Of a stretch of 64,000 nucleotides of DNA, positions 1 through 9,601 are shown piece after piece; the first letter of the stretch is position 1, and each line of letters opens with the position of its first letter. Under the pieces are notes generated by a model. It saw nothing but the letters and a program-made list of their open reading frames with translations, did no database searches and was not told the DNA's origin. The position numbers and the translations under genes were made by a program. The stretch is taken from assembly GCF_000948975.2 (NCBI RefSeq), contig NZ_CP059735.1, forward strand, positions 5,578,603 to 5,642,602, in the 5' to 3' direction. This stretch comes from Thalassomonas actiniarum. GTDB taxonomy: Bacteria > Pseudomonadota > Gammaproteobacteria > Enterobacterales > Alteromonadaceae.

Positions 1-2
1 TG

Positions 3-2195
3 GATGATAAAACCCAGCGCCTCACCGGAAGTGAAACCTTAGACTACCAGAATAATTCTCCCGACAGCCTGCGCTACCTGTGGCTGCAATTAGATCAAAA
101 CAGGATGAAGCCTGGCTCAGGCTATAAAATGAGTGAAAGCGCCCCCGCCAGTAAAAAGATCACCTATAAAAAGTTCCGTACTATGGTGGAAACGCCGAAA
201 TTCGACGGCGGTTATCAAATCACGAAAGTCACCGACAGCAACGACAAGCCACTGCATTATGTGATCAACGGCACTATGATGCGGATAGACCTACCCAAGG
301 CACTAAAATCCGGTGATAGCGTTGAAGTCAATATCGACTGGAATTACCAGCTGCATGAGCAAAAAGTGCTCGGCGGACGCTCAGGTTATGAGTATTTTGA
401 AAAAGATGACAACTATCTGTATGAACTCGCCCAATGGTTCCCGCGCGCCGTAGCCTACTACGATGTGATGGGCTGGCAAAACAAGCAATTCCTCGGCCGC
501 GGTGAATTTACCCTGGAATTTGGCGATTATGAAGTCGACATTACCGTACCGGCGGATCACATCGTTGCCGCCACCGGGGTATTGCAAAATCCGAAAAAAG
601 TCCTGACCAAAGCCCAGCAAAAACGTCTGAAAAAGGCTAAAAATGCCAAGAAACCTGTGCTGGTAATCACTCCGGAAGAAGCCCTGGCCAACGAAAAATC
701 CCGCGCGACAACAACGAAAACCTGGCGGTTTAAGGCGAAAAATGTCCGTGACTTTGCCTGGGCATCAAGCCGTAAATTTATCTGGGACGCCCAGGGTTAT
801 AAAGCCGGCAACACAGATACCATGGCCATGTCCTATTACCCTAATGAAGGTAACCCGTTATGGGAGCGCTACTCCACCGAAGCCATTATCCATACCATGG
901 AGCAGTACAATAAGTACACCTTCGACTACCCCTACCCGGTATCGATTTCCGTGAACGGCCCGGTGGGCGGCATGGAATACCCGATGATCACCTTCAACGG
1001 CCCGCGCCCGACCCTGAATGAAGAAACCGGTGAAAAAACCTATTCCCGCAAGACCAAATACGGTTTGATCGGCGTGATCATCCACGAAGTAGGCCACAAC
1101 TACTTCCCTATGATAGTCAATTCCGACGAACGCCAGTGGACCTGGATGGATGAAGGCTTAAATACCTTTTTGCAATTTATCGCCGAGCAATCCTGGGAAG
1201 AAAACTACCCGTCCCGCCGCGGCCATGCCAATGATATCACCAGCTATATGAAAAGCAGCAACCAGGTGCCTATCATGACCAACTCCGAGTCTATTATGCA
1301 GTTTGGCAACAATGCCTACGGCAAACCGGCGGCAGCCCTGAATATCCTGCGTGAAACTGTTCTCGGCCGGGAACTGTTTGATTTTGCTTTTAAAGAATAT
1401 GCCCTGCGCTGGAAGTTTAAACGTCCGACCCCGGCAGACTTCTTCCGCACCATGGAAGATGCTTCCGGTACCGACTTAGACTGGTTCTGGCATGGCTGGT
1501 TCTACACCACAGATCATGTCGACATTGCCCTGGAAGACATTCACTTATACCGCCCCAACAGCCAGAACCCGGATACCGAAGAAGCCTGGGAACGTGCGCT
1601 GGATAATGAAAGTCCGGAGTTTATCAGCAACTTACGCAACAAAGGCCAGTGGTTACGCACCCAAGACAAACCTGAGTTGTTAGACTTCTACAATGAGCAT
1701 GATAAATTTACCGCCACCAATGCCGACCGTAATAAATACAACAAGGCGCAAAAAGACCTGGAACAATGGCAAAAAGATCTGCTGGTAAATGACAGCAACT
1801 TTTATATCCTGGATTTTCGCAATATAGGCGGCTTGGTGATGCCGATTATCCTTGAACTCAGCTATCACGACGGCAGCAAGGAGCGGTTAACCCTGCCGGC
1901 AGAAATCTGGCGGAAAAACCCGAAGAAGACCTCGAAAATGCTGATCACCGACAAGGAAATCACCGCCATTGCCGTTGATCCTAACTGGGAAACCGCCGAT
2001 GTAAATGTCAATAACAACTACTGGCCGGCCAGACCAATCAAATCCCGCTTCGACCTGTATAAGAAGAAGAAAGCAGATATGATGCGTGATTATAATGAAG
2101 CGCTAAAATCAGCGGATGAAGAGCCTTCAGCAGGTAAAGAGCCTTCAGCAGGTAAATCAGAAGATGAAGCTTCTACAGACAAAAAAGCACGATAA
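3..2195 (+). CDS. M1-family metallopeptidase, 5' end outside the window
   Basis: Zinc aminopeptidase-like enzyme of the M1 (gluzincin) family. The reading frame is open from base 3, so the start codon and signal peptide lie left of the window; the ATG at 105 is internal. Visible motifs are GGMEYP near bases 966-983, a variant of the GxMEN exopeptidase motif, and HEVGH at 1083-1097 followed after exactly 18 residues by the third zinc ligand Glu (codon 1152). The C-terminus is Lys/Glu rich with a short duplicated EEPSAGK-type repeat. A small secreted protein gene starts 8 bases after the stop, so the two are probably co-transcribed. Family assignment is firm; substrate is unknown. Confidence 0.9.
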   Translation, partial: DDKTQRLTGSETLDYQNNSPDSLRYLWLQLDQNRMKPGSGYKMSESAPASKKITYKKFRTMVETPKFDGGYQITKVTDSNDKPLHYVINGTMMRIDLPKALKSGDSVEVNIDWNYQLHEQKVLGGRSGYEYFEKDDNYLYELAQWFPRAVAYYDVMGWQNKQFLGRGEFTLEFGDYEVDITVPADHIVAATGVLQNPKKVLTKAQQKRLKKAKNAKKPVLVITPEEALANEKSRATTTKTWRFKAKNVRDFAWASSRKFIWDAQGYKAGNTDTMAMSYYPNEGNPLWERYSTEAIIHTMEQYNKYTFDYPYPVSISVNGPVGGMEYPMITFNGPRPTLNEETGEKTYSRKTKYGLIGVIIHEVGHNYFPMIVNSDERQWTWMDEGLNTFLQFIAEQSWEENYPSRRGHANDITSYMKSSNQVPIMTNSESIMQFGNNAYGKPAAALNILRETVLGRELFDFAFKEYALRWKFKRPTPADFFRTMEDASGTDLDWFWHGWFYTTDHVDIALEDIHLYRPNSQNPDTEEAWERALDNESPEFISNLRNKGQWLRTQDKPELLDFYNEHDKFTATNADRNKYNKAQKDLEQWQKDLLVNDSNFYILDFRNIGGLVMPIILELSYHDGSKERLTLPAEIWRKNPKKTSKMLITDKEITAIAVDPNWETADVNVNNNYWPARPIKSRFDLYKKKKADMMRDYNEALKSADEEPSAGKEPSAGKSEDEASTDKKAR

Positions 2196-2203
2196 GCGCC
2201 TAT

Positions 2204-2701
2204 ATGCTTAAGTCATTATTACTTTGCCTGGTTTTCTCGGCCTATTGGGGGGCAGCACCTGCTGCCGCCCATAACTTTTTCTTCGGTATCACCGACTTGT
2301 CGGTAAACCCGAGCAGCAAGCATATCGAAATAATCCATCAATTTACTGCCCATGATATTGAAAATGCCATTGCCGAGCAGCAGCAAACACATTTTTCCCC
2401 TGAGCATAAAAACTACCAGGGTCTGATCCGGCAATTGTTCGAACAAAACTTTTCTGTGATGGAAGCTCAGCGGGCTTTGCCCCTGAGCTGGGTAGGGCTG
2501 GAAGTTGTGCGCGGAAAAGTCTTTGTTTATCAGGAAGGACCGGCAAAAAACTTTTTATCGGGTTTAGTGGTAAAAAATACATTACTCGTCGATACTTACC
2601 CTGAGCAGATAAATACCTTGAATTATCAAGATAATGATATCAAAGGTAGCTTAACTTTTACTCAATTAAGGAAAATTGCTAAAATTGAGTCTAATAACTA
2701 A
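2204..2701 (+). CDS. Small secreted protein, DUF6702-like
   Basis: 165-residue protein with an N-terminal signal peptide (hydrophobic stretch ending near AAAHNFFF) and a predicted beta-rich periplasmic domain. It resembles the DUF6702 family, which is often found beside M1 peptidases like the gene just upstream; the 8-base spacing suggests one transcript. Function is not known. No catalytic motif is visible. The assignment to DUF6702 is from sequence style and neighbourhood rather than a clear motif. Confidence 0.7.
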   Translation: MLKSLLLCLVFSAYWGAAPAAAHNFFFGITDLSVNPSSKHIEIIHQFTAHDIENAIAEQQQTHFSPEHKNYQGLIRQLFEQNFSVMEAQRALPLSWVGLEVVRGKVFVYQEGPAKNFLSGLVVKNTLLVDTYPEQINTLNYQDNDIKGSLTFTQLRKIAKIESNN

Positions 2702-2777
2702 CCCAGATGGATTTACATTTGCCCGATAAGCATGCAAAATCAATCTACTAAGAAACAATCAAGGTCCGGAAAACTTC

Positions 2778-3242
2778 ATGAATGTAGAGTTTATTAATCC
2801 TTTTTTAGCTTCAATGCTCAATGTAATGTCCACCATGGCACAAATGGAGCTGTCCCCGGAGAAGCCTAAGCTGAAGAAAGATGAAGTAGCCATGGGTGAT
2901 GTCTCGGGATTAATCGGCATGGTCAGTGACCAGGCTAAAGGCTCATTATCCATTACCTTTGAAGGCCCATTAGCCATAGCCACCATGAAAAACATGGTCG
3001 GGGAAGGACCTGATGAGATCAACGAAGAAATCACCGATTTGGTGGGTGAAATCACTAACATGGTCACCGGCGGCGCCAAGCGCATGTTAAGTGAAAAGGG
3101 GATCGAATTTGATATGGCAACCCCCATGGTAGTTTCCGGAAATAACCACACCATACACCACAAAGCCGAAGGCCCTGTGGTGATTATTCCGTTAAACTCC
3201 CCTCACGGTAAAGCCTTTATCGAGTTCAGCTTCGATAAGTAA
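2778..3242 (+). CDS. CheX-like chemotaxis phosphatase domain protein
   Basis: 154 residues, a single CheX/CheC-like domain. Members dephosphorylate CheY~P in the cytoplasm through a Glu and Asn on one helix; here the segment LVGEITNMVTGGAK (about residues 93-106) carries the E-x2-N pattern. It stands alone, followed by a perfect intrinsic terminator, with no chemotaxis operon in view, so it may serve CheY-like receivers encoded elsewhere. The start ATG at 2778 is preceded by a GGA-containing Shine-Dalgarno. Family is confident; the partner is unknown. Confidence 0.85.
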   Translation: MNVEFINPFLASMLNVMSTMAQMELSPEKPKLKKDEVAMGDVSGLIGMVSDQAKGSLSITFEGPLAIATMKNMVGEGPDEINEEITDLVGEITNMVTGGAKRMLSEKGIEFDMATPMVVSGNNHTIHHKAEGPVVIIPLNSPHGKAFIEFSFDK

Positions 3243-3268
3243 TCAGGCCAAATCAATTATCAAAACCT

Positions 3269-3296
3269 AAAAAGCCCTGCTAAAGCAGGGCTTTTT
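3269..3296. terminator. Bidirectional intrinsic terminator between cheX and metE
   Basis: Perfect 7-bp stem AGCCCTGC/GCAGGGCT with loop TAAA, flanked by A5 on the left and T5 on the right, so it can end cheX on the plus strand and metE (after the minisatellite) on the minus strand. Confidence 0.9.
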
Positions 3297-3535
3297 AATA
3301 CATGGATGTATGTATCCGGCGGGGCTGGGAACAGCCTGGAGCCGGGTAATACATGGATGTATGTATCCGGCGGGGCTGGGAACAGCCTGGAGCCGGGTAA
3401 TACATGGATGTATGTATCCGGCGGGGCTTGGAACAGCCTGGAGCCGGGTAATACATGGATGTATGTATCCGGCGGGGCTGGGAACAGCCTGGAGCCGGGT
3501 AATACATGGATGTATGTATCCGGCGAGGCTGGGTA
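3297..3535. repeat. 51-bp minisatellite, about 4.7 copies
   Basis: Nearly identical tandem units begin at 3297, 3348, 3399, 3450 and 3501 (the last partial). Each unit holds two small inverted repeats, TACATggATGTA and GGCTGggaaCAGCC. The 51-bp period is a multiple of three, which keeps several frames open, but the array sits between a terminator and the 3' end of metE and is most simply a non-coding variable-number repeat. Confidence 0.9.
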
Positions 3536-3550
3536 GTCAGGCGCAAAGCA

Positions 3551-5830
3551 CTATGAAGCCACTTTATCCTGCAATTTCGCCCTGAGGGCTTTTGCCGCCA
3601 GCACCATATTCTCCAATGCCGCCTTGGTTTCCTGCCAGCCACGGGTTTTCAGACCGCAGTCAGGGTTGACCCATAAACGCTGTGCCGGTACATAATCCAG
3701 TGCTTTGTCCAATAAATTCACCATCCAGTCGACATCCGGTACATTAGGGCTGTGAATATCATAAACTCCGGGGCCTAAGTCATTAGGATACGCCTGCTGC
3801 TCAAAGGCATCCAGCAGCGCCATATTCGAGCGGGAAGTCTCTACCGTTAATACATCGGCATCAAGTGCAATAATCGCCTCAAGAATGTCATTAAACTCGG
3901 AATAACACATATGGCTGTGGATCTGGGTCGCCGACGGAGCCGTTGCCGCCGATAACCTGAAAGCGGCGGTGGCCCAATCAAGATACTCCTGCCATAAACT
4001 CTGTTTCACCGGCATGCCTTCACGGATCGCCGGCTCATCGATTTGAATGATTTGTGTGCCGTTTGCCACCAACTCTGCCACTTCATCTCCTATCGCCAAT
4101 GCGATTTGCTCCGCCACCTGTTGCCGCGGCAGGTCATCGCGGACAAAAGACCAGGCGAGGATAGTCACGGGGCCGGTTAGCATGGCCTTCACCGGTTTGT
4201 CCGTCAGCGACTGGGCATAATTGATCCATTCCAGAGTCATTGCCTGCTTACGGCTGATATCGCCGAAAATGATCGGCGGTTTTACGCAGCGTGAGCCGTA
4301 ACTTTGCACCCAGGCGAACTGGGTAAAAACCACCCCTTCGAGTAGTTCACCGAAATACTCCACCATATCATTGCGTTCGACCTCACCATGTACCAGCACA
4401 TCTAAACCTATGGCTTCCTGTTTACTGATAACATCGGCGATTTCCCCGCGGATATATTCCTGATATTGCTGATCGCTGATCTCACCACGGCGCCATTTGG
4501 CCCTGATTTCCCGGATTTTCCCGGTCTGCGGGAAAGAGCCTATGGTGGTTGTCGGCAACAGGGGCAAGTTAAGCTCTCTTTGCTGTATCGCTTTACGCTC
4601 GCTAAAAGCTTGCTTGCGATGAAAGTCTTCCGGCTTCAACAGGCCGATGCGTTGCTGCACCGTCTGGTTATGAATGCGTTCAGATACCCTGCGCGCTATC
4701 GCCGGGGCAGAATACAGGGTAATGGCATCGCTGTTTTCATTAATCAGGGCAGACTTTAATAACGCCAGCTCACTGCATTTTTGCCGGGCAAAGGCCAGCC
4801 AGGAGCTAAATTCCGCATCCAGCTTTTGCTCCTGTGCCAAATCAACCGGGGAGTGCAGCAAAGAGCACGAAGGGGCCAGCCACAAGCGTTCACCCAGATG
4901 GCGATACAGCGGCAGCAAGGTTTGATAGACAGAGACCAGATCGGTTTTCCAGACATTGCGGCCGTTGATCACCCCTAATGAAATCACCCAGGAGTCAGGT
5001 AAAGTATCAATAACATTCATCACATCCGTTTGCTCGGCCACAGTATCCAGGTGAATACCATCAACAGGCAGTGTCTTAATCAGCTTAAGATGATGATCAA
5101 TGGAAGCAAAATAGGTGGTTAACAGTAACTTTACTGCTCCTTTATCCAGCTGCTGATAACTGGTTGTAAACGCCTGCTGCCACTCCTGACTTAATTCCAG
5201 TCCCAATACCGGCTCATCAATTTGCAACCAGCTGACACCGGCATGTGCCAATTGAGTCAAAATCTGCTGATACCCCTTGAGCAACTGCGGCAGCAGGGAT
5301 AGCTTTTCTACGTCCTTGGCAACACTTAAATACAAATAACTCACCGGCCCCAGCAATACAGGCTTCACCTTGTCGCTAAACTGTTGTGCTTCAGCTATTT
5401 GCGCCAGCAAGCGAGACGCATTCACCTTAATGTCCAACCCGGCACTAAGCTCAGGCACGATATAGTGATAGTTGGTATTAAACCACTTGGTCATATCACT
5501 TGCCGCACACTGGCAGCCGGAGGGGGCCTGACCGCGGGCGATACGAAATTCCAGATCCAACTCATTGTCATCGCTGCTGTGGCGAAAACGCTCCGGCACT
5601 ATGCCCAGCAGTAAAGAAGTATTAAGAACATGATCGTAATGGGCAAAATCTCCCACCGGCAAATATTCAATGCCCTCATCCAGCTGGGTTTGCCAATTTG
5701 TTTTGCGAATATTCCGGCACTCTGCCAGCAAGGTTTCTTGCGAGCTTTCACCGCGCCAGTACCTTTCCAGGCAAAATTTCAATTCCCGCTTTGCACCAAT
5801 GCGGGGAAAACCTAAGTTATGAATTTGCAT
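3551..5830 (-). CDS. metE: Cobalamin-independent methionine synthase
   Basis: 759 residues, close to the 753 of the E. coli enzyme. It transfers a methyl group from 5-methyltetrahydropteroyltriglutamate to homocysteine to make methionine in the cytoplasm. The start MQIHNLGFPRIG and the C-terminal catalytic half (VHGEVERNDMVEYFGE; zinc ligands in HSHMC and PDCG) are characteristic. The start is supported by GGAGA six bases upstream. It is divergent from metR, with MetJ- and MetR-type operators in the 111-bp intergenic region, the classical arrangement for MetR-activated, methionine-repressed control. Confidence 0.97.
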   Translation of the reverse strand: MQIHNLGFPRIGAKRELKFCLERYWRGESSQETLLAECRNIRKTNWQTQLDEGIEYLPVGDFAHYDHVLNTSLLLGIVPERFRHSSDDNELDLEFRIARGQAPSGCQCAASDMTKWFNTNYHYIVPELSAGLDIKVNASRLLAQIAEAQQFSDKVKPVLLGPVSYLYLSVAKDVEKLSLLPQLLKGYQQILTQLAHAGVSWLQIDEPVLGLELSQEWQQAFTTSYQQLDKGAVKLLLTTYFASIDHHLKLIKTLPVDGIHLDTVAEQTDVMNVIDTLPDSWVISLGVINGRNVWKTDLVSVYQTLLPLYRHLGERLWLAPSCSLLHSPVDLAQEQKLDAEFSSWLAFARQKCSELALLKSALINENSDAITLYSAPAIARRVSERIHNQTVQQRIGLLKPEDFHRKQAFSERKAIQQRELNLPLLPTTTIGSFPQTGKIREIRAKWRRGEISDQQYQEYIRGEIADVISKQEAIGLDVLVHGEVERNDMVEYFGELLEGVVFTQFAWVQSYGSRCVKPPIIFGDISRKQAMTLEWINYAQSLTDKPVKAMLTGPVTILAWSFVRDDLPRQQVAEQIALAIGDEVAELVANGTQIIQIDEPAIREGMPVKQSLWQEYLDWATAAFRLSAATAPSATQIHSHMCYSEFNDILEAIIALDADVLTVETSRSNMALLDAFEQQAYPNDLGPGVYDIHSPNVPDVDWMVNLLDKALDYVPAQRLWVNPDCGLKTRGWQETKAALENMVLAAKALRAKLQDKVAS

Positions 5831-5851
5831 ATTGTCTCCAAATATTTACAT

Positions 5852-5867
5852 GGACGTCTAGATGTTT
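5852..5867. promoter_or_regulatory. Candidate MetJ operator (two tandem met boxes)
   Basis: GGACGTCT followed directly by AGATGTTT, compared with the AGACGTCT consensus: one mismatch in the first box, more in the second. It lies 22 bases upstream of the metE start, where MetJ repression is expected. metJ itself is not in the window. Confidence 0.5.
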
Positions 5868-5926
5868 ATACGGATATACTTATCTAATAACGGAAGACAA
5901 ACAAGCGCAAAATATTCAGCGGGGTA

Positions 5927-5939
5927 TGAAGAAACTTCA
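5927..5939. promoter_or_regulatory. MetR binding site
   Basis: TGAAGAAACTTCA matches the MetR consensus TGAA-N5-TTCA exactly. It ends two bases before the metR start codon, as expected for autoregulation of metR and activation of divergent metE. Confidence 0.75.
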
Positions 5940-5941
5940 TC

Positions 5942-6823
5942 ATGTTCGAGCTTAAACATTTAAAAACCATAGCGGCCCTTAATGCCAGCGGTACGATTCG
6001 TAAAACGGCGGAAAAACTTTTTTTAAGCCAGTCGGCCTTATCCCATCAGCTGAAAGAGCTGGAGTTTAAACTCGGCGATAAAATTTTCATCCGCAATACC
6101 TCCCCGGTGCAATTTACCCGCCCGGGCCAGCTTTTGCTTGAACTGGCCCACAAGGTATTGCCGGAAGTGGAAAACACAATTTCAGCCCTGAAAGGCCAGA
6201 ACAGCGCTGAAAAAACATTAACCCTGGCTTTTGCCTGCCACGCCTGTTTTCAATGGTTATTACCGGTAACCCAGGCATTAACTGAGCAAAACCCGGGGTT
6301 AAGGTTCAGCTTTACCGACCCTTTGTTTCTAGAAGAGCATCAACAGGCAGATATTCTGTTTACCGATGAGTTAAATGAAAAAAGCGACCTGGAGTTAAGG
6401 GAAATAGGCCAGTTTGAACTGGTTGCCGTCGTGGCAAATCAGCACCCGCTGGCGCAGAAGAAGTTTTTATTGCCGCAGGATTTTCAGGACATTAACCTGC
6501 TGACGTATCCGGTGAAAACACAACGCCTGGATATTTTTAACCTGTTTCTAAGCCCGCATGCGGTCACCCCGGACAAGATAAAGCAGGTGGACAACAGCCA
6601 TATGATGTTGCAAATGGCGGCGGCAGATATGGGCGTGGCGGTATTGCCCGACTGGCTGGTCACCAGCCTGGCCACGCCTGCGTTGTTAAAAAGATTGCCA
6701 CTGGGCAAAACCGGCCTGTTTAAAACCTTATATGCCAGTTATCGCCCGGCCAATAGTAAGCTTCCTGAAATAACGGCCTTCCTGCCCCGAGCCATCGACG
6801 CCTTTAAGGCGCTGTACCGATAA
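5942..6823 (+). CDS. metR: LysR-family regulator of methionine synthesis
   Basis: 293 residues with a LysR-type winged helix-turn-helix at residues 1-60 (SGTIRKTAEKLFLSQSALSHQ) and a C-terminal effector domain that binds homocysteine in characterised MetR. Placement divergent from metE, with a perfect MetR box between them, makes the name secure. It likely activates metE and represses itself. Confidence 0.93.
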   Translation: MFELKHLKTIAALNASGTIRKTAEKLFLSQSALSHQLKELEFKLGDKIFIRNTSPVQFTRPGQLLLELAHKVLPEVENTISALKGQNSAEKTLTLAFACHACFQWLLPVTQALTEQNPGLRFSFTDPLFLEEHQQADILFTDELNEKSDLELREIGQFELVAVVANQHPLAQKKFLLPQDFQDINLLTYPVKTQRLDIFNLFLSPHAVTPDKIKQVDNSHMMLQMAAADMGVAVLPDWLVTSLATPALLKRLPLGKTGLFKTLYASYRPANSKLPEITAFLPRAIDAFKALYR

Positions 6824-6832
6824 AAGAATCGT

Positions 6833-9301
6833 CTAATTAAAGGTCAGTGCCAGCGGCTTACCGTCAAAAGCCAATGACAACTTCAGCTGCTTGCTGCTTT
6901 GATCATAACTGCTATTGAGACGCTTGCCTTCCAGGTATACCGCTTTGAAATGCGGGGCATTATGCACCACCAGGCTCAGTTGCTTACCCGGCAGCTGTTT
7001 TTTGGCGAGTTCGGCCAGGGCGATATTAAAGCTGAGTTTCTGCTCCGATGCTTTAGCGATAAAGTCGATCTTGGTAAATTCTCCTTGCTGATATCCCAAC
7101 GTTTGCCCGTCATCCTGATAAAGCCGAAAACGCGACTCGCCGACACCGGCATCAAACCAATAATGGATAATCAGTTCATCGCCGGAATACTCCCGGGTAT
7201 TTAGCATATCCGGAGCATGGGGAATAATCGCGCCCCCTTTCACCAATACCGGAATCGTCTCCTGGTTGACGGGGATCTTTGACTTACCGCCCTCTTTACC
7301 CATTGAGTAGGGTTGATCGGTAAAATAATCAAACCAGTTACCGGCAGGTAGCTGATAGTCAAGCGCTGTCACCCCGGGAGCGGTAACCGGCAACACCAGC
7401 AGGTTCGGCCCCCAGAAATAAGCCTTAGTATCCAATAAAGCATCACCGGCTAAGGTGTCATCCTCAAAAAATACCGGGCGCATCAACGGCGTGCCCTTAC
7501 TATGATTTTCCCAGGCCAGGGTATAGTTATAAGGCAGGAGTTGATAACGCCAGCTTAAAGCTTCTTTCACCCGAGCCGCCACTTCTTCGCCGTGAAACAC
7601 AGGCTCAGGCAAGACACTGTCGTCAGCATGGGGGCGAAATACCGGCGAAAAGGCGCCAAATTGCAGCCAACGTACGTAAAGCTCGGCATCAAAGGTTTCT
7701 GCAGCAACAAAGCCGCCTAAGTCAGAATGGGTATAGCCCAGGCCCAATAAGCCCATTTGCAGCGATAACTCCACCTGGGACGCTAATGCCGCCCAGCTGC
7801 GGCTGACATCCCCGGTCCAGGGGATCATGCCGTAGCGCTGACTGCCGGCAAAACCCGAGCGCATCATGATAAAAGGACGTTGCTTTGGTTTCGCCCGGTT
7901 AAAGCCCTGATACAGGTTTTTTGCCCATTGATGACCGTAAACATTATGCACTTCATCCGCCAGCGCGCTTTGTCCCGACTCACTTAAGCTATGTACGGCA
8001 TCCGCGGGATGCACTTCCGGCTCGCCCAAATCCCCCCAAAAACCTGCTATGCCCCAGTCCAGCTGTTTTTGATAAAAAGGCCAGAACCATTTTTGCCCTG
8101 TTTCAGAGAAAACATCTACCAGCGAGGTATTGCCGAAATAAAAATCAAAAGTTTTTGCCTGCCCCTGGGCGTCCATGGCAAAAGCCCTTGCATCATTTCC
8201 TGCCTGCCAGTTGCCGGAGCTGGTTAAAACAAAAGGCTCACTGATCAGGATGCTCTTGATGCCCATATCGGCAAAGTCCTTTACCATCTGCTCGCCCTGG
8301 GGGAAGGTTTTTCTGTCCCAGTCGAGGTTACCCATATGCCCTTTGATATCCGGACCAAACCAATAAAGATCAAAAATAATGGCATCAAGCGGCATTTTTT
8401 GTTTTTGATATTCGGCCACCACTTCCCTGGCCTGAGCTTCGCTGCGGTAGCCAAAACGCGATGCCATACTGCCCAGCGCCCACATAGGCGGCATAGGCTG
8501 CTTGCCGCTGGCAGAGGTATAATGATCAAGCAAGTCAGGATAATCATCCGCCATAGTCACCAGGTAGGCCGTTCTGCCGCCACCGGCGCTAAATTCCAGG
8601 ATATCCTGTTCACTGGCCCCCAGATCAAGCGAACCTTTGGCACTGTTATCGAACATCAGCATATATTTATTGCTGGACATCAAACCGGGCAGGCCAAAAT
8701 ACATCTGCTTGGAATTATCTTCATAACCATAATGGGCCTTGTTATACAAAGGCAGTTTAAAACCTCGCCTGTCCATGCCCAGTACCCTTTGCCCGCCAGC
8801 AAAAAGCTTTTCATCCGCCGCTAACTTAAAACGAAAGCCCTGGCTGTTTTTACCGGCGATATAACCCAGCTCCTCCTCAAGTTTCAGCTGCCCCTGATGA
8901 TAAAAGGCAAGTTTAAAAGGTGAGTGTCGGATCACTACCGAAGAGGTGGTACTGCTAAAGCTCAGCGCATCTGTTTTTTCAGTGACTGACGTCGTTATAC
9001 TTTGCTTATCAAGCTGTAAGTTTTCATCCAGCCTTTTCTCATCAAGTAAATAACCGGGCAACTGCTTGACGCCATTGGCCTGATAATGGATATAAACACT
9101 GTTATCGGTAATATATTCAATAACAATCTGTCCCCGGGGCGAGTGCAGCACAAGTGTATTGCCCTTGTGCCGGTAACTTTGCCATTTTTCAGCAAAAGCC
9201 GTTTGTTCCCCTGTATCAGGCGTAAAAGCCTGTACCGGCATGAATAAAGCCGGATATAAGGTGATACTCAGGGCTAACAACAGTTTACTTAATAACTTCA
9301 T
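6833..9301 (-). CDS. Secreted glycoside hydrolase family 31 alpha-glucosidase
   Basis: 822 residues with a signal peptide (residues 1-25, cleavage after VQA). The order is N-terminal beta-sandwich, GH31 (beta/alpha)8 barrel and C-terminal beta domains. The nucleophile region reads GFWGDLGEPE near residue 424 and the acid/base region PWTGDVSRSW near 497. It probably removes glucose from alpha-glucans in the periplasm or outside the cell. It is divergent from a GH13 lipoprotein with a shared 300-bp promoter region, which suggests a joint alpha-glucan-use locus. Exact linkage specificity cannot be read from the sequence. Confidence 0.92.
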   Translation of the reverse strand: MKLLSKLLLALSITLYPALFMPVQAFTPDTGEQTAFAEKWQSYRHKGNTLVLHSPRGQIVIEYITDNSVYIHYQANGVKQLPGYLLDEKRLDENLQLDKQSITTSVTEKTDALSFSSTTSSVVIRHSPFKLAFYHQGQLKLEEELGYIAGKNSQGFRFKLAADEKLFAGGQRVLGMDRRGFKLPLYNKAHYGYEDNSKQMYFGLPGLMSSNKYMLMFDNSAKGSLDLGASEQDILEFSAGGGRTAYLVTMADDYPDLLDHYTSASGKQPMPPMWALGSMASRFGYRSEAQAREVVAEYQKQKMPLDAIIFDLYWFGPDIKGHMGNLDWDRKTFPQGEQMVKDFADMGIKSILISEPFVLTSSGNWQAGNDARAFAMDAQGQAKTFDFYFGNTSLVDVFSETGQKWFWPFYQKQLDWGIAGFWGDLGEPEVHPADAVHSLSESGQSALADEVHNVYGHQWAKNLYQGFNRAKPKQRPFIMMRSGFAGSQRYGMIPWTGDVSRSWAALASQVELSLQMGLLGLGYTHSDLGGFVAAETFDAELYVRWLQFGAFSPVFRPHADDSVLPEPVFHGEEVAARVKEALSWRYQLLPYNYTLAWENHSKGTPLMRPVFFEDDTLAGDALLDTKAYFWGPNLLVLPVTAPGVTALDYQLPAGNWFDYFTDQPYSMGKEGGKSKIPVNQETIPVLVKGGAIIPHAPDMLNTREYSGDELIIHYWFDAGVGESRFRLYQDDGQTLGYQQGEFTKIDFIAKASEQKLSFNIALAELAKKQLPGKQLSLVVHNAPHFKAVYLEGKRLNSSYDQSSKQLKLSLAFDGKPLALTFN

Positions 9302-9412
9302 AAGATTGGTTCCATTTGCTGGCGGCTTATCAGGCTTAGATTAGGCGTCAAAGCGCCATGATATCAAGGCAATATAACCCGCATAAAATGATCCGGGCCA
9401 GTCCGGCCAGGG

Positions 9413-9426
9413 TGAATACGTATGCA
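9413..9426. promoter_or_regulatory. Candidate LacI-type operator between the GH31 and GH13 genes
   Basis: TGAATACGTATGCA is a near-perfect palindrome around ACGT, the style used by LacI-family sugar regulators. It lies in the 300-bp divergent promoter region (9302-9601), which otherwise shows no gene. No regulator gene is nearby, so this is tentative. Confidence 0.35.
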
Positions 9427-9601
9427 AATGCTTGTCATATCCGTGCCCGAATGAATAGGATAAACTCAATTACAGCAGTACCCGGCCCGATAACATTACC
9501 TGAGCTAACGCCGGTGGCCAAAATGCCGGAAACCGACAAGCCTGGCCTTAGCCCCTGAATATTGGCCATATCAACAGCAATACAAATAGGAATAATTAAC
9601 C

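Noticed and set aside
3295-3642. Open frames through the 51-bp minisatellite
   Set aside because: Open only because the period is a multiple of three; repetitive low-complexity peptides without ribosome sites.
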